Notes under the pieces: model-generated | The model's database searches: none | Told to the model about the DNA's origin: nothing | What the model saw: the letters and a program-made list of their open reading frames with translations, nothing else | In this document: positions 15,748-24,259 of the stretch, in pieces | How the letters are laid out: each line of letters begins with the position of its first letter | Numbering within the stretch: the stretch's first letter is position 1 | NCBI RefSeq assembly: GCF_027925245.1 | Contig: NZ_BSDP01000001.1 | Span: forward strand, 1,984,001-2,048,000 | Direction: 5' to 3' | From: Agromyces rhizosphaerae | Lineage (GTDB): Bacteria > Actinomycetota > Actinomycetes > Actinomycetales > Microbacteriaceae | DNA length: 64,000 nucleotides | Position numbers and translations under genes: made by a program

Positions 15748-17583
15748 ATGAGCCCGGGCGCACCCACCGATCGGGTCACGCTCGCGCGGCTCGCGCTGAT
15801 CGACGCGCTCGACGGCGACCCTGAGGCGCAGGCCGTGGAGATCTGCCTGCTCCCGATCGATGCGTCGGTGCAGTGCACCGGAACCCTCGTCGCCGCAGCC
15901 CGGTCCGCCGCCGCGCGGGGCGCCCATGCCGAATCCGCCAGATGGTGGGTCGAGGCGGCCCGCCGCACCCCCGACCGCGACGAGCAGCGCCGACTGTTCG
16001 AGGGCGCGGCCGCCGCCACCTTCCTCGCCGGCCGGCCCGACCAGCTCGCGGCGGTGCTCGACGAACTGCTCGCCGAGGCGCTGCCCGAGCAGGCGGCGCG
16101 CTGGATCGCCCTGCGGCTGCTCGCCGACCTCGACCACGCCGATCCCCTCGGTCGCATGGGGGAGATCGATGCGATCGCCGTGCGCGTCGCCGCCAGCGAT
16201 ACCGAGGCGGCCGACGCGCTGCGCATCACGGCCGCCTTCGCGCTCGTGCTCGCCGGGCACTGCGAGCAGGCGGTGCGCGTCGCCGACGAGCTGCGGGCGA
16301 CGGGCCGGGAGCTCCCGCTCGCGGCCCGGCTGATCGCCGACGGCATCGACGTTGTCGTCGGCCGCACCGGTGCCGGCGAGCTGATCCGCGCCAACGGCGA
16401 TCGCCAGTTCGCCGCGGAGGCGCTCATCGAGCCGACGCTCCCCATCGCGCCGACGGCACTGCACATCGCCTGGCTCGGCGAACCCGAGCGCGCCCTGCGC
16501 GCGCTGTCGGAGCACCGCGCCGGCCTCGAGGCATCCGCCGCCCCCAGCCCGCTCGCGTTCACGCTCGCCCAGGAGGGCGTGGTGCTCCAGCAGCTCGGCC
16601 GATGGTCCGAGGCGCTCGCCGCGTTCGAGCGCGCCGCGTCGCTCGCCGACACCGGTGCGCTGGGCGCGGTGCTCGCGCCGATCCGCGTGCGCCACGCGCA
16701 CCTGCTCGCGCTGCTCGGGCGGGTCGAGGAGATGGAGGCGGTGCTCGCCGATCCCGCCGTGCGGAGGGTCGCCGCGATGCCCCTCAGCCGGCACACGATC
16801 GAGAGCTCGCGAGGCATCGTCGCGCTCGCCGCAGGCGACGTCGCGGTGGCGTATGCGCGCTTCACCGAGGCGGCGCGGCTGGAGCGCGTGATGGGCACGG
16901 CGGAGCCGGCGTTCCTGCCGAGCGTCGGCGATCGGTTCGAGGCGGCCTGGCGCCTGGCCCGCGAGCACGAGGTCGCCGACGATCTCGAGGCGTTCGCGCA
17001 GCGTGCGCGCCGGCTCGACCGCACCGCGCAGCTCGCCGTGGCGCTGCGTTGCCGGGCACTGGCCGACGGCGACGACGGCGCGTTCGCCGAGTCCGAGCGG
17101 CTGCACGAGGCATCCGCGCATCCGTTCGAGCACGCCCGCACGCTGCTGGCGTGGGGGCGGTCGCTGCGTCGCCGGCGTCGGCGGCAGGACGCGCGCGACC
17201 GCCTCGCGGAGGCCGCCGAGCGGTTCGACGCCCTCGGTGCGCGCTCGTGGTGCGACGCGGTCGCGCAGGAGCGGGTCGCGTGCGGCGAGCGACCGGCCGG
17301 CGGCGCCGTCGCAGGGCCGCTGGCGTCGCTGACCCCGCGCGAGCTCGAGGTGGTCGCGCTCGTCGCCGACGGCGCGAGCAACGCCGACGTCGCCGCCCGC
17401 CTCGTGCTCTCGCGGCGCACGGCCGAGTACCACCTGGGCAACGCCTACCGGAAACTCGGCGTGTCGAGTCGCGCCGGCCTGTTCGCCGCGCTCGCGAGCG
17501 CGCACGCCGACACCACGCGCCCGCCGGGTTCCTCGAGTGGTCACGAAGTGCCGGAATCCGCGCGGCGAAGCGACATCTCGTGA
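15748..17583 (+). CDS. LuxR-type regulator with TPR-like sensor region
   Basis: 611 residues. The C-terminal LuxR/GerE helix-turn-helix is unmistakable: LTPRELEVVALVADGASNAD, then VAARLVLSRRTAEYHLGNAY and RKLGVSSRAGL (about residues 530-590). The first 500 residues are alpha-helical Ala-rich repeats resembling TPR/MalT-type sensor scaffolds. No Walker A was found, so this is not a full LAL ATPase. It probably binds DNA and activates unknown targets. The start is leaderless (TACCAT six bases upstream). The last 15 or so codons (GHEVPESARRSDIS) are encoded by a palindromic repeat (17540-17584), so the native C-terminus has been extended or replaced by an intergenic element. Confidence 0.9.
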   Translation: MSPGAPTDRVTLARLALIDALDGDPEAQAVEICLLPIDASVQCTGTLVAAARSAAARGAHAESARWWVEAARRTPDRDEQRRLFEGAAAATFLAGRPDQLAAVLDELLAEALPEQAARWIALRLLADLDHADPLGRMGEIDAIAVRVAASDTEAADALRITAAFALVLAGHCEQAVRVADELRATGRELPLAARLIADGIDVVVGRTGAGELIRANGDRQFAAEALIEPTLPIAPTALHIAWLGEPERALRALSEHRAGLEASAAPSPLAFTLAQEGVVLQQLGRWSEALAAFERAASLADTGALGAVLAPIRVRHAHLLALLGRVEEMEAVLADPAVRRVAAMPLSRHTIESSRGIVALAAGDVAVAYARFTEAARLERVMGTAEPAFLPSVGDRFEAAWRLAREHEVADDLEAFAQRARRLDRTAQLAVALRCRALADGDDGAFAESERLHEASAHPFEHARTLLAWGRSLRRRRRRQDARDRLAEAAERFDALGARSWCDAVAQERVACGERPAGGAVAGPLASLTPRELEVVALVADGASNADVAARLVLSRRTAEYHLGNAYRKLGVSSRAGLFAALASAHADTTRPPGSSSGHEVPESARRSDIS

Positions 17584-17584
17584 C
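17540..17584. repeat. Palindromic intergenic element C, copy 1 (overlaps regulator 3' end)
   Basis: Left arm GTCACGAAGTGCCGG and right arm ending ATCTCGTGAC, followed by GACTCGG. It matches the elements at 56827 and 57841 (consensus GTCACGAANTGYCG ... CAGTTCGTGACGACTCG). It supplies the last codons and the TGA of the LuxR-type gene. Lying between convergent genes, it probably also acts as the terminator. Confidence 0.75.
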
Positions 17585-17596
17585 GACTCGGCGAGC

Positions 17597-17659
17597 GGGG
17601 GCCGGGGGCCGGGGGCCGGGGCCGGGGGTCGGGGCCGGGGGTCGGGGACCGGGGGTCGG
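17597..17659. repeat. G-rich tandem tract with quadruplex potential
   Basis: About nine runs of four or five G separated by CC, TC or AC (GGGGGCC/GGGGGTC units) on the plus strand, between the ends of the LuxR-type gene and mnhG. It fits a G-quadruplex motif on one strand and a slippage-prone minisatellite. It is non-coding. Confidence 0.7.
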
Positions 17660-17667
17660 TCGCCGGG

Positions 17668-18135
17668 TCAGGAGCCGTCGTCGGCCGAGGTGCGCTCCCG
17701 CTCGCGCCGCGCGATGTCCTCGGCGAGCTCGTCGTCGATGAGCAGGTCGCGGCGCACATGGTCGGTGCGGTAGGCGGCGCGGCCGAGCATGTGCGCGGTC
17801 ATCGGCTGGGTGAGCAGCTGGAAGGTCAGGATCAGCACGATCGTGGTGAGCACGCCCCACGTCGGCACCTCGACGAGGATCGCGACGAGCACGGCGACCA
17901 GGCCCAGCACCTGCGGCTTGGTGCCCGCGTGCAGGCGCGAGAGCACGTCGGGGAAGCGCACGATGCCGACGCCGGCGGCCATCGAGAGGAACGCGCCGAG
18001 CAGCACCAGCACGCCGATCACGACCTCGCGCACCCCGAACCCCTCGGGCAGCAGCGGCATGGCCTCGGCGGCGGGCGCGATGCCCTGTGCCGACACCGCG
18101 GGGGCGAGGAGCAGGGCGACGGATGCGGCGCTCAC
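17668..18135 (-). CDS. mnhG: Mrp Na+/H+ antiporter subunit G
   Basis: 155 residues from the GTG at 18135, which overlaps the mnhF stop (GTGA). Typical MnhG/PhaG core: GVLVLLGAFLSMAAGVGIVRFPDVLSRLHAGTKPQ (positions about 35-70), then two more helices with LTTIVLILTFQLLTQPMTAHMLGRAAY. It is an accessory membrane subunit of the Mrp hetero-oligomer. The C-terminal tail, about 25 residues (LAEDIARRERERTSADDGS), is charged and cytoplasmic, and shares a D/E-DIARR motif with the MnhE tail. Last gene of the operon, followed by the G-rich tract. Confidence 0.93.
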   Translation of the reverse strand: MSAASVALLLAPAVSAQGIAPAAEAMPLLPEGFGVREVVIGVLVLLGAFLSMAAGVGIVRFPDVLSRLHAGTKPQVLGLVAVLVAILVEVPTWGVLTTIVLILTFQLLTQPMTAHMLGRAAYRTDHVRRDLLIDDELAEDIARRERERTSADDGS

Positions 18136-18407
18136 GAGTCGTCCTCCTTCGCCATGAACCTCGCGATGGCGATCGACCCGAGCACCGCGAACATCGCGAG
18201 GACGAGCAGCACGATGAGCGTGTCGGTGTGGTGGTTGACGGCCATCTCGGCGCCGATCGCGCACATCGAGATCGCGAGCAGCACGTCGGCCGCGAGCGCG
18301 CGGTCGAGGATCGACGGCCCGACGATGATGCGCCAGACCGCGCCGATCGCGCCGATGCCGAACATGATGCCGGCGAGGATCGTGACGGCCAGCCCGAAGA
18401 TGCTCAT
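18132..18407 (-). CDS. mnhF: Mrp Na+/H+ antiporter subunit F
   Basis: 91 residues, three transmembrane helices; the family motif VGPSILDRALAADVL is present at about residues 29-43. It overlaps mnhE by 4 bases (ATGA) and mnhG by 4 bases (GTGA). MnhF is a small subunit essential to complex assembly in characterised Mrp systems. Confidence 0.94.
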   Translation of the reverse strand: MSIFGLAVTILAGIMFGIGAIGAVWRIIVGPSILDRALAADVLLAISMCAIGAEMAVNHHTDTLIVLLVLAMFAVLGSIAIARFMAKEDDS

Positions 18408-19117
18408 CGCTCCCCCTCCCCGGAACCCGGGCGGCCCGGGTCATCGCGGTGCACCCCGTCGCGCCGGGCGATGTCGTCGGCCGAGACCTCGTCGCTGCCG
18501 AGCGAGGTGAGCCCGTCGGGCGCGCCGCCGTGTGCGCCGCCGCCCCGCTGCATCCGCCTGGCCCGTCGTTCGGCGCGCACCGACTCGGCCTCCTCGTGCG
18601 TGCCGACGGCGAGCACGATGCGCTCCTCGGTGCCGAGCACGTGGCGCCTGGTGCGCTCGACGTCCTCGTCGGTGCGGGTGCCGAGCGCGTGCAGGTAGAG
18701 CACCGCGCGCTCGCGGTCGACGTCGACCACGACGGTGCCGGGCACGACCGTGATCGCCTCGGCGGTGAGGGTCATGACGAGGTCGGAGTGGGTGTGCAGC
18801 TGCACGGCGATGATCGAGTTGACCGGCTTGTAGCGCGGGTTCACCGCCCAGAACGCGACCTCGATCGACGCGGTCGCGACGTCGACGATCATCCGCAGGC
18901 CGAGCAGCAGCCCGCGCCACGGGTTGAACCTGCCCGACAGCAGCACGGGCGGCAGGTAGAAGACGCGCGTCACGAGGATCGCCAGCAGCACGCCGGTGAC
19001 GACCGACATGACCGTGACCTCGTCCCAGAGGAACAGCCAGAGCGCGATGAGCAGCACCAGCAGCGGCAGCTGCCGCCAGATCGAGCGCCAGGGCGAGATG
19101 TCGCGTGCCGGGCTCAT
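18404..19117 (-). CDS. mnhE: Mrp Na+/H+ antiporter subunit E
   Basis: 237 residues. Two N-terminal helices (LPLLVLLIALWLFLW, VVTGVLLAILVTRVFYLP) are followed by the conserved MnhE domain, with VNPRYKPVNSIIAVQLHTHS and DLVMTLTAEAITVVPGTVVVD at about residues 90-140. The C-terminal extension of about 80 residues (from HEEAESVRAERRAR) is long for the family, charged and probably disordered. It contains SADDIARRDG, echoed in MnhG. ATGA overlaps at both ends. Some residual activity as an exporter is attributed to MnhE homologues, but here the role is structural by analogy. Confidence 0.93.
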   Translation of the reverse strand: MSPARDISPWRSIWRQLPLLVLLIALWLFLWDEVTVMSVVTGVLLAILVTRVFYLPPVLLSGRFNPWRGLLLGLRMIVDVATASIEVAFWAVNPRYKPVNSIIAVQLHTHSDLVMTLTAEAITVVPGTVVVDVDRERAVLYLHALGTRTDEDVERTRRHVLGTEERIVLAVGTHEEAESVRAERRARRMQRGGGAHGGAPDGLTSLGSDEVSADDIARRDGVHRDDPGRPGSGEGER

Positions 19118-20694
19118 CGGATGCCCCCGGGGAAGACGAGGTTCACGTAGACGGCCGGGTCGAGCAGGTTCGTCGCCGCCCGGCTGCTGAGCTCGAACAG
19201 CGGCCCGGCGAGCACCGTGAGCAGGAGGCTGAACGCGACCAGTCCGACCGTGGCGGCGAGCATCAGCACGGGCGCGGTGCGGGTCTCGGTGACCGTCGCG
19301 CCCTCGGGCGCCTCCTGCATCGACTCGACGAGGAACGACTCGTACCCCTCGAGCTCGTCGCGGCTGCGCCAGAACGCGAGGTTCCAGAACCGGGTGAGCG
19401 CGTAGAGGGTGAGCAGCGAGGTCGCCGCCCCGGCACCGATGACGGTCCAGATGAGCCAAGGTGCCGCGCCCTCGCCGGAACCCGCCACCTCGGCACCGCC
19501 GAGGAACAGCCCGACCTTGCCGATGAACCCCGAGAAGGGCGGGATGCCGCCGAGGTTCAGCGCCGGGATGAAGAACAGGATCGCGACGAACGGCGAGGCG
19601 GCGAGCAGCCCGGCGAGCCGGTTCACCGAGGTCGCGCCGCCGACGCGCTCGATGAGCCCGGTGGTGAGGAACAGCGCGGTCTGCACGGTGATGTGGTGCA
19701 CGACGTAGTAGACGGTCGCCGCGATGCCGAGCTCCGACGCGAGGCCGATGCCCATGAGCATGTAGCCGATGTGCGAGACGAGCGTGAACGACAGCAGCCG
19801 CTTGATGTCGGCCTGGGCGAGTGCGCCGAGGATGCCCACGAGCATCGTGAGCCCGCCGAGCACGAGGTACATCGTGGTGAGGTCGTTGTCGGCGAAGATC
19901 GTCATCTCCGACCGGATGAGCGCGTACACGCCGACCTTGGTGAGCAGGCCGGCGAACACGGCCGTGACCGGCGCAGGCGCGGTCGGGTACGAGTCGGGCA
20001 GCCAGAACGAGAGCGGGAAGACCGCGGCCTTGATGCCGAACGCCGTGATGAGCGCGAGGTGCAGCAGCAGCTGGATGTCCTGCGGCAGCTCGGCGATGCG
20101 CACCGAGAGCTGGGCGATGTTCGCCGTGCCCGTCGCGCCGTAGATGAGTGCGATCGCGCTGAGGAAGAACAGCGACGACACGAGGCTCACCACGATGTAG
20201 GTGACGCCCGCGCGGATGCGCTCGCCCGTGCCGCCGAGCGTGAGCAGCACGTAGCTCGCCGCCAGCAGGATCTCGAACCCGACGTACAGGTTGAACAGGT
20301 CGCCCGCGATGAACGCGTTGCAGATGCCCGCGGCGAGGATCAGGTAGGTCGGGTAGAAGATCGACACCGGCGTCTCGCGGTGGCGGTCGGCCACGCCCTG
20401 CCCCACCGAGTAGACGAGCACGCCGAGCAGCATGATCGCCGAGATGACCAGCAGGATCGCCGAGAGGCGATCGACGACGAGGGTGATGCCGAAGGGGGCA
20501 TCCCAGTCGCCGATGTAGACCACGATGCCCCGGGTGGCGTCGACCGCGAACAGCAGCACGCTCGCGATCACCGCGACCGCCGCCAGCACGGCGACGCTGA
20601 GCCACAGCTGCACCCGCCGGTTGCGGCCGAGCACGAGCGTGGCGGCCGCGCCCAGCAGGGGCAGCAGCACGACGAGGGGCACGAGCGCGGTCAT
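19114..20694 (-). CDS. mnhD: Mrp Na+/H+ antiporter subunit D
   Basis: 526 residues, about 14 helices, related to complex I NuoN/M subunits. Key segments: LFNLYVGFEILLAASYVLL (conserved Glu in the fifth helix), ITAFGIKAAVFPLSFWLPDSY (conserved Lys, about residue 230), APAPVTAVFAGLLTKVGVYAL (Lys) and LNLGGIPPFSGFIGKVGLF. These charged membrane residues belong to the proton path. The length is normal. It overlaps mnhC and mnhE by ATGA. It works with MnhA as an ion-translocating core. Confidence 0.95.
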   Translation of the reverse strand: MTALVPLVVLLPLLGAAATLVLGRNRRVQLWLSVAVLAAVAVIASVLLFAVDATRGIVVYIGDWDAPFGITLVVDRLSAILLVISAIMLLGVLVYSVGQGVADRHRETPVSIFYPTYLILAAGICNAFIAGDLFNLYVGFEILLAASYVLLTLGGTGERIRAGVTYIVVSLVSSLFFLSAIALIYGATGTANIAQLSVRIAELPQDIQLLLHLALITAFGIKAAVFPLSFWLPDSYPTAPAPVTAVFAGLLTKVGVYALIRSEMTIFADNDLTTMYLVLGGLTMLVGILGALAQADIKRLLSFTLVSHIGYMLMGIGLASELGIAATVYYVVHHITVQTALFLTTGLIERVGGATSVNRLAGLLAASPFVAILFFIPALNLGGIPPFSGFIGKVGLFLGGAEVAGSGEGAAPWLIWTVIGAGAATSLLTLYALTRFWNLAFWRSRDELEGYESFLVESMQEAPEGATVTETRTAPVLMLAATVGLVAFSLLLTVLAGPLFELSSRAATNLLDPAVYVNLVFPGGIR

Positions 20695-21200
20695 CGGCGA
20701 TCCCCTCCCCGGTCGGGGCGATCCGTCCGGGCGGATGCCTCGGAGCCGCGCTCGTCGTACTCCTCGTCGCTCTCGTCGAGGATCTGCAGGATGGCCGTGT
20801 CGTCGAGCCGCGAGCTGCGGGCCACGTCGGCGGCGCCCTCGCCCGACTCGCGCCCGTCGCGATCGTCGTCGACCAGGTCGCCCTGGTCGCCCAGCCGGGC
20901 GAGCCACCACGACCGGTAGATGAGCGCGAGCATGAACGCGGTGATGCCGAGGTTGATCACGATCGCGGTGAGCATGAACACCTGCGGCAGCGGGTCGCTG
21001 ATCGCCTCGGGGTCGACGCCGTCGTACAGCACCGGCGCGAGGCCGGGCGCGCCTGCCATGACGTAGAGCAGCAGGTTCACGGCGTTGCCGACGAGGAGGA
21101 ACCCGATGAGCACGCGCGTGAGGCTGCGCTCGAGCATCACGTAGATGCCGGCGCCGAACATCACGGCGACGAGCGCGACGAGGGTGAGCGAGCCGGTCAC
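20691..21200 (-). CDS. mnhC: Mrp Na+/H+ antiporter subunit C
   Basis: 169 residues, NuoK-like, three helices: start VTGSLTLVALVAVMFGAG, then VLIGFLLVGNAVNLLLYVMAG and DPLPQVFMLTAIVINLGITA. The segment DPLPQALVLTAIVI-like is diagnostic for MnhC. The C-terminal 65 residues (DDDRDGRESGEG onwards) are acidic, non-conserved and cytoplasmic, unusually long. The GTG start at 21200 overlaps the mnhA stop (GTGA). Confidence 0.93.
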   Translation of the reverse strand: MTGSLTLVALVAVMFGAGIYVMLERSLTRVLIGFLLVGNAVNLLLYVMAGAPGLAPVLYDGVDPEAISDPLPQVFMLTAIVINLGITAFMLALIYRSWWLARLGDQGDLVDDDRDGRESGEGAADVARSSRLDDTAILQILDESDEEYDERGSEASARTDRPDRGGDRR

Positions 21201-24199
21201 GGGCGGGCCTCCTCGGGGGTCGTGCCGGTGTCCACGGGCGCGGTGGCGGCGGTGTCGTCGTCGGCATCGGATGCCCCGGGGGCGCCGGGCTCGTCGCCCG
21301 GGCCGCTTCCGTCGGCGGCGTCCATGCCCTCCTCGCGGTGACGGTCGACCTCGGCGCCGAGCGAGCGCAGGATGTCGAGCACGAGCGCGACGACCACGAG
21401 GTACACGCCGATGTCGAAGAAGGTCGAGGTGCCGAACGAGATCTCGCCGAGCACCGGCACGTGCCATTCGAACCAGGTCGAGGTGAACACGGTCGAGCCG
21501 AACACGAGCGGCGCGGTGGCGGTGCCCGCGGCGAGCAGGAGGCCGAAGCCGAGCAGCTTGCCCGCGTCGACCGGCACGGCCTCGCCGAGCTCGTAGCGCC
21601 CGGCGGCGAGGTAGCGGGCGACGAGCGCGAGGCCCGCGAGCAGCCCGCCCGCGAACCCGCCGCCCGGGGCGTTGTGGCCCGCGAACAGCAGGTAGACCGA
21701 CACGATGATCGCGGGGTGGAAGAGCAGCCGCACGAGCACCTCGATGAGGATCGAGCGGTTGCGCGGCCCCAGCGTGCGGCCGGCGAGCAGCCAGGCCTGG
21801 CGGCTCGTGGCGCGGTCCTCGGGCACGTCCTGCTGCTCGACGACGGGACGCACGCGGTCGCGGCGTCCTGCGGAGGAGTCGAGGCGGGGCGCGGCGCCCG
21901 TGCGCCCGGTCACGAAGATGAGGCTCGCGACGCCGGTGGCGACCGCGACGAGCACCGAGATCTCGCCGAGCGTGTCCCACGCGCGGATGTCGACGAGCAT
22001 GACGTTGACGATGTTCTTCCCGTGCGCCTCGAGTGCGAGCTCCGGCAGCCCGCCCGAGATCGACGGCTCGACGCGAGCACCGAGCGCGATGAGCCCGACC
22101 GCGCCCATCGCGAGGCCGGCGAGCACGCCGATGATCGCGCGGAACCGGCGCCGCACGGGCGGGTTGTGCTGCGCGATCTGCTTCGGCAGCCGGCGCAGCA
22201 CGAGCACGAACGCGACCAGGGTGAGCGACTCGACCAGCGCCTGGGTGAGCGCGAGGTCGGGCGCGCCCGACATGCCGAAGAGGACCACGAGGCCGAAGCC
22301 CGTGACGCCGACGAGCAGGATCGCGGTGACCCGGTGGCTCGCGACCGCGGCGGCGACGGCCGCGACCGCCATCACGGCGGCGACGAACGGCTGCGCGGGG
22401 AAGTCCCACGCGCGCACCTCGTCGGGCCACGCTCCGTTCAGCAGCAGGCCCGTGCCGAGTCCGGCGATGAGCACGAGCACGATGACCGCGACGTAGCCCG
22501 GCAGTCCGCGGCGCTGGATGAACACGGTGAGCGCCGCCGCGAACCGGTCGACGCCGCGCACGATCGAGAGGTACTCGCGCGAGGTGTCGAACCACTCGGG
22601 CGTCGCCGCCTGGAACCGGGCGACGGGGCGGCGCAGCCAGACGAGCAGCGCCGCGACGCCGAACACGAGCGCCGAGAGCGCGAGCGCGGGCCCGAGGCCG
22701 TGCCAGAGCGCGAGGTGGTACTCCTGCGGACCGGGCAGCTCGTCGGCGTAGGCCGTGAGCAGCGGCTCGATCGACGTGATCGCGAACGCCGCGACGACGC
22801 CGGCGGTCGCGAGCACGACGGGGGAGATGAGGATGCCCGCGCCCTCGTCGTGCAGGGGCGTGTCGTCGCGCCCGGGCCGGCGCCAGAACGCGCCCCAGAA
22901 GAACCGCACGGTGTACGCGACGGTGAGGATCGAGCCGACGACCACCCCGACGAGCGCGAGCCACGCCCAGGCCTCGCCGTGCGCGACGCCCTCGAGGAAC
23001 GCCTCGAACACGGCCTCCTTCGCCACGAACCCGATGAGCGGCGGGAGCCCGGCCATCGATGCGGCCGCGAGGCCGGCGAACGTCGCGAGCACGGGCATGC
23101 GCCTCCCCACCCCCGACAGCTCGCGCCAGTCGCGGGTGCCCGCCGCGTGGTCGACGATGCCGACCACGAGGAACAGCGTCGACTTGAACAGCGCGTGCGC
23201 GAGCAGCAGGGCGACGCCGGCCAGCGCCGCATCCCGCGTGCCGAACCCGACGACCACGATCAGGAAGCCGAGCTGGCTGACCGTGCCGTACGCGAGCAGG
23301 AGCTTCAGGTCGTACTGCCGCAGCGCGCGCCAGCCGCCCACCAGCATCGTCAGCACGCCGAGGCCGATGACGATCGGATGCCACACCGACAGGTCCGCGT
23401 ACCCGGGCGCGAGACGCGCCACGAGGTAGACGCCCGCCTTCACCATGGCGGCCGCGTGCAGGTAGGCGCTGACCGGGGTCGGGGCGGCCATCGCGGCCGG
23501 CAGCCAGAAGTGGAACGGCACGAGCGCGCTCTTCGAGATCGCGCCCACCAGCACGAGCGCGATGCCCCACTCGGCGGCGGCCCCGGTGACCGGTGTGGCG
23601 AGGAGCGTCGCGAGCGAGGTGGTCTCGCCGGCGACCGCGAGCAGCACGAGCCCGACGAGCATGACGAGCCCGCCGAAGGTCGTGACCGTGAGCGCCTGGA
23701 GGGCCGCGCCGCGGCTCTCGCGGCGACCCGTGTAGTGGCCGATGAGGAGGTACGAGAGCACGCTCGTCGCCTCCCAGAAGATGAACAGCGCGAACACGTC
23801 GTCGGCCGTGACGAGCCCGAACATCACGCCCGCGAACAGCAGCAGCAGCGAGGCGAACCTGCCGAGCGACGGCTCGTCGTCGCGGAAGTACCAGGCGCAG
23901 TAGAGCAGCACGAGCGCGCCGACGCCCGTGACGACGAGCGCGAGCAGCAGCGAGAGCGCGTCGAGGCGGAAGCCGAGCTCGATGCCGAGGCGGGGGATCC
24001 AGCGGAGCTGCTCGACGAGTTCGCCGGATGTGCCCGTCTCCGCACTGACGCCGACGACGAGCGGCAGTTGCGCCAGCAGCCAGGCGAACACGGCCGCGGG
24101 CAGCACGGCGATGACGAGGAAGACGCGGCGTCCGAGCAGGCGGGTGGCGAACGGGGTCAGCAGCCACACGAGCGCGAACAGCCCGAGGCTGACGAGCAT
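21197..24199 (-). CDS. mnhA: Mrp Na+/H+ antiporter subunit A fused to MnhB
   Basis: 1000 residues. The NuoL-like part (about 1-520) includes FALFIFWEATSVLSYLLIGH (membrane Glu), GAISKSALVPFHFWLPAAM and AAAMVKAGVYLVAR (membrane Lys). It is followed by a DUF4040-like segment (GMSGAPDLALTQALVESLTL, about 690) and an MnhB domain (VRLLFHPAIIVSVYLLFAG and NAPGGGFAGGLLAGL, about 845-880). The fusion of A and B is usual in actinobacteria, which explains why no separate mnhB is present. The tail (about 950-1000) is acidic and disordered. First gene of a six-gene operon; GGGGGAGG lies five bases before the ATG. It exchanges Na+ (or Li+) for H+ in salt and pH homeostasis. Confidence 0.95.
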   Translation of the reverse strand: MLVSLGLFALVWLLTPFATRLLGRRVFLVIAVLPAAVFAWLLAQLPLVVGVSAETGTSGELVEQLRWIPRLGIELGFRLDALSLLLALVVTGVGALVLLYCAWYFRDDEPSLGRFASLLLLFAGVMFGLVTADDVFALFIFWEATSVLSYLLIGHYTGRRESRGAALQALTVTTFGGLVMLVGLVLLAVAGETTSLATLLATPVTGAAAEWGIALVLVGAISKSALVPFHFWLPAAMAAPTPVSAYLHAAAMVKAGVYLVARLAPGYADLSVWHPIVIGLGVLTMLVGGWRALRQYDLKLLLAYGTVSQLGFLIVVVGFGTRDAALAGVALLLAHALFKSTLFLVVGIVDHAAGTRDWRELSGVGRRMPVLATFAGLAAASMAGLPPLIGFVAKEAVFEAFLEGVAHGEAWAWLALVGVVVGSILTVAYTVRFFWGAFWRRPGRDDTPLHDEGAGILISPVVLATAGVVAAFAITSIEPLLTAYADELPGPQEYHLALWHGLGPALALSALVFGVAALLVWLRRPVARFQAATPEWFDTSREYLSIVRGVDRFAAALTVFIQRRGLPGYVAVIVLVLIAGLGTGLLLNGAWPDEVRAWDFPAQPFVAAVMAVAAVAAAVASHRVTAILLVGVTGFGLVVLFGMSGAPDLALTQALVESLTLVAFVLVLRRLPKQIAQHNPPVRRRFRAIIGVLAGLAMGAVGLIALGARVEPSISGGLPELALEAHGKNIVNVMLVDIRAWDTLGEISVLVAVATGVASLIFVTGRTGAAPRLDSSAGRRDRVRPVVEQQDVPEDRATSRQAWLLAGRTLGPRNRSILIEVLVRLLFHPAIIVSVYLLFAGHNAPGGGFAGGLLAGLALVARYLAAGRYELGEAVPVDAGKLLGFGLLLAAGTATAPLVFGSTVFTSTWFEWHVPVLGEISFGTSTFFDIGVYLVVVALVLDILRSLGAEVDRHREEGMDAADGSGPGDEPGAPGASDADDDTAATAPVDTGTTPEEARP

Positions 24200-24259
24200 C
24201 TGGCCTCCCCCTGCCGGTCGCGGATGACCAGCCTACCGGCGTGATGGAAGCATGGGGGG
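24200..24259. promoter_or_regulatory. Divergent promoter of the Mrp operon and rhodanese gene
   Basis: Leftward -10-like TAGGCT at 24235-24230 with GGGGGAGG ahead of mnhA. To the right, GGGGGG sits directly before the sulfurtransferase ATG. Only 60 bases separate the two start codons. Confidence 0.5.

Noticed and set aside
19105..20919. 604-codon plus-strand frame within the Mrp operon
   Set aside because: Antisense to mnhD, which has all subunit motifs; the translation is charged low-complexity sequence.
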